This document shows positions 13,414 through 23,750 of a stretch of 64,000 bases of DNA, in pieces (within the stretch, counting starts at the first letter, position 1; each line of letters starts with the position of its first letter). The position numbers and the translations under genes were made by a program. Source of the DNA: Paragyromitra xinjiangensis (lineage: Eukaryota; Ascomycota; Pezizomycetes; Pezizales; Discinaceae); NCBI GenBank assembly GCA_038503065.1, contig JBCAMK010000004.1, positions 2,059,001 through 2,123,000 on the forward strand. Reading direction: 5' to 3'. The notes under the pieces were generated by a model, which ran no database searches, was not told where the DNA came from, and was given only the letters and a program-made list of their open reading frames with translations.

Positions 13414-14136
13414 GAGGGGGTATCTTCACTTTTTTTCTTATTATTTTCATTTTTACAGCGCTGGGGGTTTAAAGGTTCGGGAGGATTTTTGATTTTATTC
13501 CTAGAGCATAATGGTCTTTCTATTTATCATTTATCAACAAAACGGAAAAGGGGATGGTTATTTGGCGCATTAGGCATGGGTTATCTCACTATCACCTTAT
13601 GAGGATATGTGTGAGGTTAATTTTTCTTTGTTAATTGCTCCGAGATATTCCGTAGCTCCGGCTTACTCGCAGTGCGCTGAGCCGAGCTGTCTGGATACCT
13701 CGAGTTAAGGGGACGATACATAGTACAGCGAGTAGGCGGGGTAATTGATCAACCTAATACCCTTTGATCAGTATATGTATATATATTATGCTTCTGCCAG
13801 GTACTCTATTTAGACACTGGGCGTCTCCGTTTAAAGGATAGGTGGCCGCGGTTCGTACATGTAGCTAGGTAGCAGTAATAGAGAGGCGGAGGCGGCGCCA
13901 ATAAGCTGGTTGAGACCGCACAATCGAAACTACATTACACGCGCTTATCCCCGTATCCAAACAACCCAAAGCAACACAAAAATCAAAGACCAGTCCAACA
14001 TCTAACCCTCTGCGCCTACTCTTGTCAACCTCCACTTCAACATTCGCTTACCTGTCTTACAAGAACCACAAAGCTTTATTTTCTCCCATAACCATCATTC
14101 TCCTTCCCTTTTGATCAGCTATTCATTGCTACCGCG
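13414..14136. other. Intergenic, tandem BEM2/NHP10 spacer
   Basis: This spacer holds the 3' region of the BEM2-like gene and the promoter of the HMG gene. A TACATGTA palindrome is at 13856-13863, followed by C/T-rich leader sequence from about 13930 to the ATG. I see no coding sequence. Confidence 0.6.
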
Positions 14137-15254
14137 ATGCCCAAGGAACATAAGCGTAAGGGCCTCGCGCGAATCCTGCCTATCCAATCACAGCTAACAT
14201 CTTTTTGTCAGCCAAATCACCTGTCGGTCCCACACCGCCCCTTCCGGGCTCCGTTGAACAATCATATCGCCAAAAGTGTATCGACCTCAAGAAGCGAATC
14301 AACGAAATCGAGTCGTCGAACGACGTCTTAGTTGTCCGTATCCAGAGGGCAAGGCGCGGGATCCAACGGATGAGGCTTGAACGGGCGTTCTTACTCCAGC
14401 AGCTCGAGCAGCGTACTGATCCAAGAGTTGAAGATTCTGAGGGCAGCCCAAGTCCTCCCCCTACAGTATGGAGAATCACCTTATATCGTGTCGTTCTGGA
14501 GCTATTCGCATACTAATATTTCATGGGAGTATAGCCCAAAGAGAAGCCCCTGCGCATCAAACGCGCCCGGAAAGATCCTCCCCCAATGGACTCCCCTATG
14601 CGCCAGGTCTCGCCATCTCCTGGCCCTTCGAGAGATGGCGGAGAGAGTTACCCCTTTGTCGCGACCCATTTCACCTCCGTTAATACGGGCGAGATCGACT
14701 CGCCGGGACCTTCTACTATGACGACTTTACCTGTTGCCATCCCCCCAAAGACGGGGAAAGGTTCTCGCAGTAAAGGTGGGCCAAAACGACCGCCGAACGC
14801 TTACATGATGTAAGTTTCGCACAAGGAGCTTTACTTCTGGCAAAAGCATAATTGTCACTAACGTGATGCAAGCTTCTGTGAAAAGGAGCGAGACGCAGTC
14901 CGTGAACGCGAGTCCAAAAAAGAAGGATTCGACATGCACAAAGCTTTAGCCCAAGCATGGCGTGATCTGAAATCGGAAGGGCAAAAACCTTATTTTATCG
15001 AGTACGAGAAGAATCGCGAAAAGTATCTGGAGAAAGTTAATGATCTTAAAAGCGACGCTGGTGGAGTCACTGTGAGTGGTAATGGGGGCGCTGGAAAACG
15101 GGGAGCCAGGGCGCTCTCTGCCGCTTCTTCTATTGTTCCCGCTTCTAACTATGATGCCCCGCTTAGTCCTGCCCCAGGAAGTACGAATGATGAACAAGAA
15201 GAGCCCCCTCAGCAACCAGGAGGCGGTGGGGGGTTTACGGCTGTCAACAGGTAG
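14137..15254 (+). CDS. nhp10: HMG-box protein, Nhp10-like
   Basis: Probable HMG-box subunit of the INO80 chromatin-remodelling complex, acting in the nucleus. Exons are 14137-14155, 14212-14465, 14535-14809 and 14873-15254 (309 residues). An N-terminal helical segment (about residues 20-80; RMRLERAFLLQQLEQR) resembles the coiled region before the box in Nhp10/Nht1. A Pro/Ser linker follows, then a single HMG box at about 175-245 beginning PKRPPNAYMIFCEKERD and continuing KALAQAWRDLKSEGQKPY. The box is interrupted by an intron between Met and the Phe-Cys pair. The C-terminus is Gly/Pro-rich and disordered. The first exon codes only six and a third codons. Assignment to Nhp10, rather than another single-box HMG protein, rests on the pre-box helix and is less certain than the HMG call. 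Confidence 0.8.
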
Positions 15255-15665
15255 CATTTACTAGCTTCTCGTTTATCTATACTGTAGTAGTAATATGTGG
15301 GTGCATCATATTGTGGAGCGAGTTTCGTTTTATTTTCTCAAATATATTTATTCGTGTACTTGAGTTGTCTCGTCGTCTTGGAAAAATAGATGTGTCCCTC
15401 GGGTTAGGATAGTTTTTAAAGCATTTCTTAATGAGAAACTGGGTTCTGTGTGTAGGATTTGAGCTGTTGTAGATATAGCTTGGATACTTTAATATTGGTT
15501 ATAATCATTTTCCCATTGTGCTTGTTTGTTACAGGAAATCACGTGCAGACACAACCCTGAGCTCTCAACCTCGACGACAGGGTAATTACAAGTGACGTAC
15601 AGTACCTGCAGCTTCCCCTCCCCCTCGAGCTTAGGGAAGCCATACCCCTTAACCATAACCCTACA
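15255..15665. other. Intergenic spacer NHP10/VMA13
   Basis: About 410 bases of 3' region and promoter. The sequence AACCCTAC, a telobox-like half, lies directly before the V-ATPase start codon. I see no gene. Confidence 0.55.
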
Positions 15666-17295
15666 ATGTCTCTCGATACGCCCAAATACCTCGCGGAGCT
15701 TTTCTCAAACATCCGAGGACGCTCTATTGCCTGGGATGCCCAAGTGCGGGCTGGCCTGATCTCTGACTCGGATGTGAGGAAGTTCAAGGCCATCGATAAG
15801 GTCTCAAAGGAAAAACAAGTCGGCGCCGTCGAGAAGGATGTCGATGGTTATGCCTCACTTGTTTTAGGACCACAGGGTGCATTGAAAAAGGCTACCGATG
15901 GCGAAAGAATGGATGTCGTTGCATACATGCTAGTGTTATTGGGAGATCTACTAGAGGGTGTGTTTTTCAACCTTCTCTCTCTCGTTTATGGAGACCTAGT
16001 CAATTCTAGATGCTCGAGCTGAAGAAGCATACGAGAAACCGAGTTTTTTTTACTGATGTAGGATGTTTGGATCAGGTGTTCCTGCTTTTACAGGATCTCT
16101 TCTGGCCCTCCCTTCGCCATTTTCTCACCTACTTTCCCTCCTCTCGCACACCGACGAAATTACCCAGCTCCTCAGCTCCTCTGTTCTCACGGCTCTTCTC
16201 ACTGCATCTTTAAGAGCTTCGGCCAAGCCAAATTCCGACGCTAAAGCTGCCCTCCCTCAGCTATATCGCTTCTTCGCGAAGTTGACCAAATCTCCAGACG
16301 TCCATCTCCAGGACATTGCTATCCAGTCATATGTATCACTCCTGAGAAGTTCGTATGCGAGAACAACCTTTTGGGATCTTGAGAAAGAGACTGTCGCACC
16401 GATTGTAAAAATACTCGAAACCGCAGGGGGCCAGAATGGAAACTCGAGTGACAGAGGAAGTACCCTGGGTGGAAGTGCCGGAAGTGTACAAGGCAGCGTT
16501 GGGTTACAGTTGTTATATCATGTTCTACTCGTGATTTGGGAATTGACTTTCGAGGAGGTTGTTGCAGAGGAGATTAATCCGTGGGTTACCCAATACACCC
16601 ATCCGCCATTGGCAACGGCAACCTTTCCGTTCATCACCGGCAAAAGTTTGTGGAAATCATAACTAATTCACGAAAATGGCATTTGCAGTAAATACGACAT
16701 CATCCCACCTATAACGGAAATTCTGCGATCCTCCCTCAAGGAAAAAATAACTCGATTATCCCTTGCAACCCTTTCAAACCTTGCTGCAAAATCGCCTTCA
16801 GTAAACCTTCCTCCGCTCCTCCTTTCCAATGTTCTTCCCTACCTACAAACGCTCTCGACCCGGTTTACGTCAACGTCAGATCCCGATCTCACGGCCGATC
16901 TCCAAGCTCTTATAGACTCTCTAGATAACTTCCAATCCTCACAAACAACTCTTTCCTCGTACCGCCTTGAGATCCTTTCCGGTCACCTTCGTTGGTCGCC
17001 CCCACATCGCAACGAGGGCTTCTGGAAAAAGCATAGTAGGGAGATACTAGAGGATTCGGAGCTAGTAAAAGCACTCGCGAGAGTCCTCAGTACTAGCCAA
17101 GACAAAATTGTTCTCGCGGTTGCCGCGAATGATGTTGGAGCCTTGGTGAAGGAAGTTCCAGGGAGCAAGAAAAAGTGGGAGGAGCTTGGTGTAAAGGGCA
17201 GAGTTATGGAGTTAATGGGAGATAGTGATGCCGAAGTAAGGTATGAGGCATTGAGAGCTGTGCAAGGGTTTCTAGCGAGTGCTTTTAGTGGTTAG
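15666..17295 (+). CDS. vma13: V-type ATPase subunit H (Vma13)
   Basis: Regulatory subunit H of the V1 sector of the vacuolar proton pump, needed to couple ATP hydrolysis to pumping and to silence free V1. Exons are 15666-15957, 16076-16580 and 16689-17295, giving 467 residues, close to yeast Vma13 (478). The N-terminal part is all-helical and repeat-like, with the family's WDAQVRAGLISDSDVRK segment at about 24-40 and DGYASLVLGPQG near 60. The C-terminal domain (about 350-467) holds GFWKKHSREILE and ends AVQGFLASAFSG. The junctions restore the family sequences LLEG-VPAFTG and EEINP-KYDIIPP. Donors GTGTGT and GTGGGT are weak but are used repeatedly in this genome. Confidence 0.94.
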
Positions 17296-17829
17296 GTTTT
17301 GGTCGAAGTTTAATGTGGGAACCGCGAGCGAATCAAATTCTAGCTGTAGCTTTTGTCGCCCTTGTTGGAAATGTCTTTTCCATTTTTTTTTTCCTAGTTC
17401 TATCTCTCATGCATTGCGCTTTTTGTGCATATATTATGTCTCAATTCGGTATTCCTGGGCATTTCTAGAAAGTACCATATCTTAAACAAATATCATCCAC
17501 TTTGTCTTTATACAGAATTATTTTTTTGAATTGCTGGGATATTCGTTCATAGTCTATCACTCGGTGACTTTCAGACTCTTCCTTAGGGATAGATAGATAC
17601 ACGCATCTAGCCCTTAGGCTATGGTGGCACACAAAATAAAAACAAAACAACCACAAAAACAAAAAAACTAAACACAAACAAAACACATCAAACAAATAAA
17701 TCATCAACATCCATAAAACAACATGTAAAGTAAATATCACCCCCAACAGCTCACCACACAAACACAATTTTAACGCTCCAGTTCCCCATATCCCCATCCT
17801 AATTCCTCATTCTCTCTCAACCTCTCTTC

Positions 17830-17968
17830 CCACTTCTTTAATCTCTCGCTTAAGCTCCTTCTATATCTCGACCCCCCACTTTGCTTCCTCGCTTGTATAC
17901 AATAACGCTATTAATAGCTCGTTCCCTAGGCTCTCTTTAGCTTCCTCTCTCGCATCCAGGCTAAACAT
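17830..17968 (-). pseudogene. Coiled-coil-like remnant, unidentified
   Basis: Read on the minus strand from an ATG at 17968 there is a charged, helix-like frame (MFSLDAREEAKESLGNELL and onward) with one in-frame TAG. It then continues as KELKREIKEVGREVERE before a TGA. The regular Glu/Lys pattern on both sides of the single stop suggests a decayed coding segment, perhaps of a repeat element. No family is recognised and chance cannot be excluded. Confidence 0.25.
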
Positions 17969-18243
17969 GCAATCTTATCTAGGGAGGTAGAGAGATATCG
18001 TACTTTGAAAACTGAGGAGGCGTATATAGTCGAGACTAACTAGCGACTCCAACAACTTGCACACCCTGTTGACCATTACAACCTTATTTCCGATTCAAAT
18101 CATTGATTATGTTTTCTCGGAGGGGAAGTAGCAATAATTCACACATACAATACGAGGGTAATTCCGAAGGCAAACGGATTTGGGGACAGGACAAAAACAA
18201 AACAAAGTCGCTCACGGGGATATGTTTCTTTGCGCAATTCTAG

Positions 18244-18368
18244 GATGTGCCTAATGAAATCGATGGATTGGTACTAAGGCACTGTGGCTGGGAAAATAAC
18301 GAGAAGAACTTTCACCAAAAAAAAACTCGCTATAAGAAGTTGGCCCGGGAATCCCAACCACCGAAATA
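18244..18368 (+). pseudogene. Short coding-like remnant, unidentified
   Basis: A 40-codon frame preceded by TTCTAG (usable as a splice acceptor) and ending in TAG encodes a basic peptide containing LRHCGWENNEKNFH and TRYKKLARESQPPK. There is no start codon or partner exon. It may be a fragment of a mobile-element protein or a host gene. No homologue is recognised. Confidence 0.2.
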
Positions 18369-18757
18369 GGACAAAATTTGCACAATGAAATCAGGCTTTA
18401 AAAGAGTTATACACTGGTACATGAGTACGACGATCATTCGCTAGCGACACTTTATTGGAAGAAATACAGTCGGGCAAACTTATTGTACTATATTTATTTA
18501 GTTTCATGTTCAGCTCCTCTTGTGCAGCTTACTTTGTAGAGTACCGTAGACTATCCATTAGGGTTCTATTGATCCCGTAATGCTGGGTCCGAGCTCAAAC
18601 CGTAATTCTTGATAGTGTGGGAGCGAGGAAGTGTTAGTGAATAAGAAGGGTATACAGCTGACTCTCTCTATAAGGGTTCGGGTTATAAGGATATGTGTTC
18701 AGGTCCTGGCAGGGATTGTTTTGGATGTACTGGGCCTTTCTTATAAGAATATCTGCC

Positions 18758-18798
18758 CTATAAGGATATGAAATTGAAGTAACTTCATATCTTTATAG
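18758..18798. repeat. Inverted repeat with nearby direct copies
   Basis: CTATAAGGATATGAA (18758-18772) and TTCATATCTTTATAG (18784-18798) pair at 14 of 15 positions around an 11-base loop. A further TTATAAGGATATG copy lies near 18684, and a related CTTATAAGAATAT near 18738. This could be the end of a small transposon or a regulatory cluster. Confidence 0.6.
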
Positions 18799-19506
18799 AG
18801 CGATTGTGCTGTAGCGGCAATGTGAAGATCACGGGCTTATCAAAGGTAGTCTAGTGGTTGGACTTTCACTAGCTCAATGGAGTAGTGGCAGGTACCCTAG
18901 CCTTGCTACACTAAGGGAAAGGAATCACGACGCATATGAGATGAGACGATATTTGTGTTTAGGGTTAAACAGGGAACTGCACATTTTTAGCTGTGGCGGG
19001 TCCTGGCCTCCTTTGGAAAACAAATTTCAAAAACGAATGATATCACATGACTCATATATATGCAAGATGAACCACTTTTGCTTACGCTAGAACGCTTCCT
19101 CCTTTTCATAAGAATATAAATTTGAGTATATCTCCTTATCGCTTAACCTTACGATTGATCTGCCAGAGAGAAATGTAAAGGAAATGCGTCGGCATGCCAG
19201 GAGTAGGAAATCATAATAAAATCAAAAACGCGAAAAAAAGGGCAGTGCAACGAAACTAGAAAGTCGGAAATCTTGGTATAAGACCAAAGGCAAGACGCTA
19301 GATGAAATAGAATGAAAGGGACCCTACGCTAGTTGCCTGCCCTCCAACACCAACCTCATACCCTACTTTCCAAATACCTGACACTGATAGTTGATAATTT
19401 GTGCCATCGCGAGAAAGTAACCGTACAAAACCTATAACTCCTACATTGCCTATAACTCCTACATCGTCCCTACAACCCCCCCCCAAAAAAATGAACAAAT
19501 TTCAAG

Positions 19507-21519
19507 CTACACATTTTCCCTCGACCCTCTTCCATTCCCGTTAGTACCATAATCAGTGTTCCTTCCGGTCTGGCCTCGAATATCTTCCCAGGCAGCATTA
19601 ACTCGCCTAGAAGAACCCGCAAGCAGGCTCTCCTCCTCGTCGGTTTCGGCATCCTCATCATCATCCGACATATCACGAAGACGTGGTGTTCTGATTAGCC
19701 CGGTGAGCAACGTGATGGTGTAAACACCAATGAATACAAACTGCCCCCAGAAAGCGAAAGCGCCAAAGAAGGGAAAGTTCAGTGTCACGCGGTTGATGAA
19801 AGTTGAGACGACAGTAGGCGTACAAATATTTTGTGGGGCAGATTCGTCACAAAATTGGATAAAATCCTTGTCTTTGCTGCAGTCGCGGATAACACCGGAA
19901 ACAAACTAAGAGACCCCCTAGTTAGCCTTCATATTTTCTTAGAGTGTTTCTTATTGAAAAGGTAATTAAAAGGTTAGTCACAGTCTTATTGCAGAACTTC
20001 TGGCCTCCATAGTGCGCGTACTGCGGCGCAATTATCATGGTAATAGCATAGTTAATAGCTAGGACTGTCAAAGTTAACATGACGGTTGCTAGCAACATCC
20101 CTTGGGGTTTGGTGTGTCCGCTTTGGATCTTGAACAACGAGACCCATAGGAACCTGATGCCGACGAACGCCGTACCAACGACGCTTGCAACGAAGAGAAG
20201 TAACACCAACAACAAGGCCAATGCATAGTCCGCCGGGAAGAATTTACTAGCTGCCACAAACAACCAGTTGATTGGGTTGAACAGGCTAATCCTGGCAAGG
20301 ATGTATCCGCAGTGACTTTTGCAGATAGAGTTTTTGGACTTATCGATTGAGGTTAATAGCATCGAGGCGACAACAGCAAGGGAGACAAGCAAGACTAGGA
20401 TGCCGAAAATGATTTCGAAGGGCCTTCCAAGGGCCTTCAACTTTCCTATGAACTTGCGATTTCCTTTGCTACCTTCATCGGCGATCCTTTCTCGGCGCAC
20501 AAGTGTTCTTTCCTCTCTCTGCAGGCTTTCTAGTTCGCGCCTATCCTTGGATGTGAAATTAGAGCTAGGGCTACCAGCATACTTGGCTTCAATTATCCTT
20601 TGTCGCTCGCGGTTGAAGATCAGATCCTGGTGAGTTGAAGCAGAGCGAGATGGGGCTGATGTGCCGGGAATAGATTTGATATAGACCATGGGAGTAAGTG
20701 CCAAGCCAGGAGCAGTGTAGCATACGTAGGGAAGTATGCCAACACAAAGAAGACCGCCGACGATAAAGGTCAATACCCGTTCCCCATCTTTTGAGGGGTC
20801 AATGTTGTTAGTAGGTGATCACTGCAAATTTTACGAAGAAATATACATACTATTTTCCAACAGTAGTCTTTTGAAGTAGTCGAGATCGAAGTGGCCCTTA
20901 TTATTGTTTACGGCAGGTATGAAAAGACCCACTACCATAAGGATAATAACCAAAGCAACGAAACAAAGGCTGTATTTCAGCGCACCCTTGATTCTCTGCC
21001 AAACAGTTGTATCAATATCCCATTCCTCGTACCTAAAACGCGAACTAATTAATTATCAAATCCACACTTCAGCGTTAAGAATCTATACCAGAAATAGGCA
21101 AATGGAACTACTAGTAGGCACATAGCCGCGTCAAGCGAATAAAGACTGTAGTAGACTAATTTTAGCTGCCCGAGGATTTGGGCCACGGTTTCAGGGTCCG
21201 CCCAGCGCTTCTTAAGGCCCGTAGCATTGTTGGTGGTGATTGAGACAAGGGCGATATCGACGGGGAGAAGACAGACAGTTGCGAGCAGGGATGTGAGGGT
21301 GAGAACACAGACAACTGTTACAAGTGCATCGCGGTCATGACGGTCTTGGAAGACTTTGACCTAATTGGATAGTTAGTAGCGAATCTAGCGGCTGGAGGCT
21401 AGGGAACTAACAAATATTGCGGAAGAGATGATAAGAAGTACTAGCACTACAGCAGCGGTTGCCCAGATGACAGGTATTTGGACATCCAGCGTCCCAAGAT
21501 TGGGTATTTGAGCAGTCAT
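19507..21519 (-). CDS. lmbd1: LMBD1-family lysosomal/vacuolar membrane protein
   Basis: LMBR1-type polytopic membrane protein annotated in fungi as probable lysosomal cobalamin transporter. Exons in transcript order are 21519-21412, 21360-21089, 21032-20851, 20787-19982 and 19905-19507, giving 588 residues, near the usual 570-590. Several hydrophobic segments are visible, including ones near residues 15-36, in [18 protein letters not shown], and in VVASMLL and [18 protein letters not shown]. Family signatures include [20 protein letters not shown], the cytoplasmic loop [19 protein letters not shown] and the acidic tail ending in an AAWEDI motif. Intron 4 uses a weak GTGACT donor, but the join [15 protein letters not shown] is in frame and family-like. 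It shares a 468-bp divergent promoter with RPS27. Substrate is unproven. Confidence 0.9.
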
Positions 21520-21987
21520 CGTCGCGAGAATGGTGATGAGGAGTTGAGGAGACGAGGAAGAGCACAGCTTATCAAAGCTATCATACAGTGTGGAACGAGA
21601 GGACGGGGTTGGACCTTCGGAATGCAGGCGCTAGCTTGGCATGACGTTGCATCGCCAGCCAGTCAACGCCAGTTGTCGCCGCGTCACTAGCGTCGCGGAA
21701 TACGCGTGATCAGCGGAGGGTAACCTTTTGCTTTTTCCGCCAACTTACCCGGCTTCTAACACAGCGAAATGAAGAGGGCAGCAGTCACGACAAAGCCCTA
21801 ATCCGCACGCAACTGGCCCTCCCGCCACTCATCTCTTGGCAATTCTCACCCCCAGGCAGAAGCTCTCACAACCGCTCCAATCTCCGCTATCGCCAAAGTA
21901 ACCATCCCAACGTCGACACTCTCTCGCGACAGACAATCCACAAAAAAATATCAAGGTTCATCAAGCAAACGCTGCTAAATCGTCAAC
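21520..21987. promoter_or_regulatory. Divergent LMBD1/RPS27 promoter with Tbf1-like site
   Basis: A 468-bp region between two outward-facing start codons. AGCCCTAA at 21794-21801 fits the ARCCCTAA consensus of Tbf1/telobox factors that serve ribosomal protein genes in several ascomycetes. A C/T- and A-rich leader precedes the RPS27 ATG. Confidence 0.5.
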
Positions 21988-22482
21988 ATGGTACGTTTGC
22001 TCCTATTATAGGGTTCTTAGAGGTTTTCGGTGTTGTGAAGATTTGCCACCTGTCAAAGTCGATCAGTGTGCGACCTGGAAGCACAATTTTCCCTGACGGG
22101 TAGCTGGATACCAGGGAGAGGGTTTTTTTTGGAAATTGAAACTAACAGGACCGATTTTTTCGTCTTTAGGTTCTCGCTGAAGATCTTCTCAACCCCGCCC
22201 CCGCTGCTGAGGCTCGCAAGCACAAGCTGAAGGTACAATCCCCACATCTCGTCAAATTTATCGCCGCATTCAATATCTAATAAAAATTTATCAATTCAGA
22301 CTTTGGTCCCTGCTCCTCGCTCTTTCTTCATGGATGTCAAGTGCCCCGGTTGCTTCAACATCACCACCGTCTTCTCGCACGCCCAGACCGTTGTCATTTG
22401 CGGTTCCTGCGCGACCGTCCTTTGCCAACCCACCGGTGGAAAGGCTCGTCTGACAGAGGGATGCTCATTCAGGAGGAAGTAG
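21988..22482 (+). CDS. rps27: 40S ribosomal protein S27
   Basis: Small-subunit ribosomal protein eS27 with a C4 zinc finger. Exons are 21988-21990 (the ATG alone), 22170-22232 and 22300-22482, giving 82 residues, identical in length to the yeast protein. The protein begins [20 protein letters not shown]. The zinc site is [11 protein letters not shown] (two Cys) paired with CGSC (two Cys), and it ends CSFRRK. The 179-nt first intron directly after the start codon is long for this window, fitting the habit of ribosomal protein genes to carry a first intron near the ATG. It is divergent from LMBD1. Confidence 0.98.
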
Positions 22483-23750
22483 AGCACGGGATGTTGAAAA
22501 ACTAAAAAACTAAAAAACGGGAAAAATAAAATTTCATTTTTCATAGGGAAAGGTTCTGGGAAATGAGGAGGTCCGGAGTGGGGGAAATCTTCAAAATCTT
22601 CAACCTGGGGTTTTTTGTTCTTACTTTTATTCACATCTTCTCTTTCGCCCTAAATAGGCAGGCACGATGCGGGAACCAACATTCTCTTTTTTTGATCCCG
22701 GATCGGAACCGACTTTTGGTGCTGGAGAGAAAATACCTTGTATTGATAATAGACGATGGAAACCCTGCTCGGCATACCTACGGATTGGGGTCGATAAAGG
22801 GTTTTCCTGATATTAGCTACGCAACTTCACCTTTGCCGTTGTTGTTGTCTTTGGGTGTGGGAATGTTTTGGGATTTTTTCGTGTCTTCGCTTTTTGAGTT
22901 GGTATTTGGGCGTGGGTTTGCTTTACTTGGGTAAATGGAGTTTATTCTCTGTATAGTCCTGATGTTTGGTTCACCGTGAAAGGAAGACAAGAAAAAAAAA
23001 CCTAGGTTGCCCCCATCTGGCTCTCTATTCTCTAAATTATGTCGCATAAGATTGCCTATAGAGGTATAAGATAAAGTACTCGTAATGGTGATTAAAGCGG
23101 TCTAGTATATGTAAATTTGTAAAGGGTCCCTAGGTGTACAGCCTTTGGTAACATGTACAGGGGGGTAGTATCCCCCGCGTTGCTCCAGCACGCGGAAGGG
23201 GTCCACCTGCAGCTCTGAATGCTTGCAAATGGGCCTCAAGGGTGATAGATTCTACTGTTAACCCTTGTAAACCAGGTATTCCGCCACCAGGAAAAGAGCA
23301 GGAGACAAGAAAAGGGGAAGGGATTTATGTGGGTTTCCCGAAAAGAATAGGGCATAATCAAAATGAGACACTGTTCACCTGGAAAGAGTGCATGTGCACT
23401 TTTTGTCGAACGTAACGAACATCGCTTCTTGACTTTTTTTTGTTCGAGAAATGTTGGGATTTCATGAGGGTGGCTTTTGCAACATTGAAAAACAACTGAG
23501 TTGAGCTACCGATAACTGAAATTTCCTAGGTACTGCTGTTTAACATTCCCCGCTTCAGTAGCCATCCAAGTTATTGGCTGGCAAGGCTCGGAAGGTAATA
23601 GGTCGGGGTTATAAAGATTGAATCGAATCACTGATTATCACTCGTTATGTGTTGGCATGGTGTCAGCATGACGGATAGTGAGAAGAGTTGTTTGAAAAAC
23701 GTTAGGGCACAGCGTATCCGAAGATTAGATACGATGTGTGGATGGAGGAT
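22483..23750. other. Convergent spacer RPS27/MRH4
   Basis: The 3' regions of two converging genes. A tandem ACTAAAAA run starts near 22499. A hydrophobic 123-codon frame at 22563-22934 sits in T-rich 3' sequence, has no family features and is not treated as a gene. No RNA gene is seen. Confidence 0.55.

Larger units (their letters stand above)
17296..19506. other. Convergent spacer with relics and repeats
   Basis: This 2.2 kb lies between the 3' ends of the V-ATPase and LMBD1 genes. It holds an A/C-rich low-complexity tract (about 17634-17712), two short coding-like remnants (17830-17968 minus and 18244-18368 plus) and a cluster of TATAAGGATATG repeats with an inverted copy (about 18684-18798). 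A tRNA-like string near 18848 lacks a B box. Confidence 0.6.

Noticed and set aside
18848..18920. tRNA-like string GTAGTCTAGTGGTTGG
   Set aside because: It resembles an A box, but no GGTTCGANNCC-type B box or acceptor-stem pairing follows at the right distance.
22563..22934. 123-codon hydrophobic frame after RPS27
   Set aside because: T-rich 3' sequence gives Phe/Leu-rich frames by composition; no start context, intron signals or family features.
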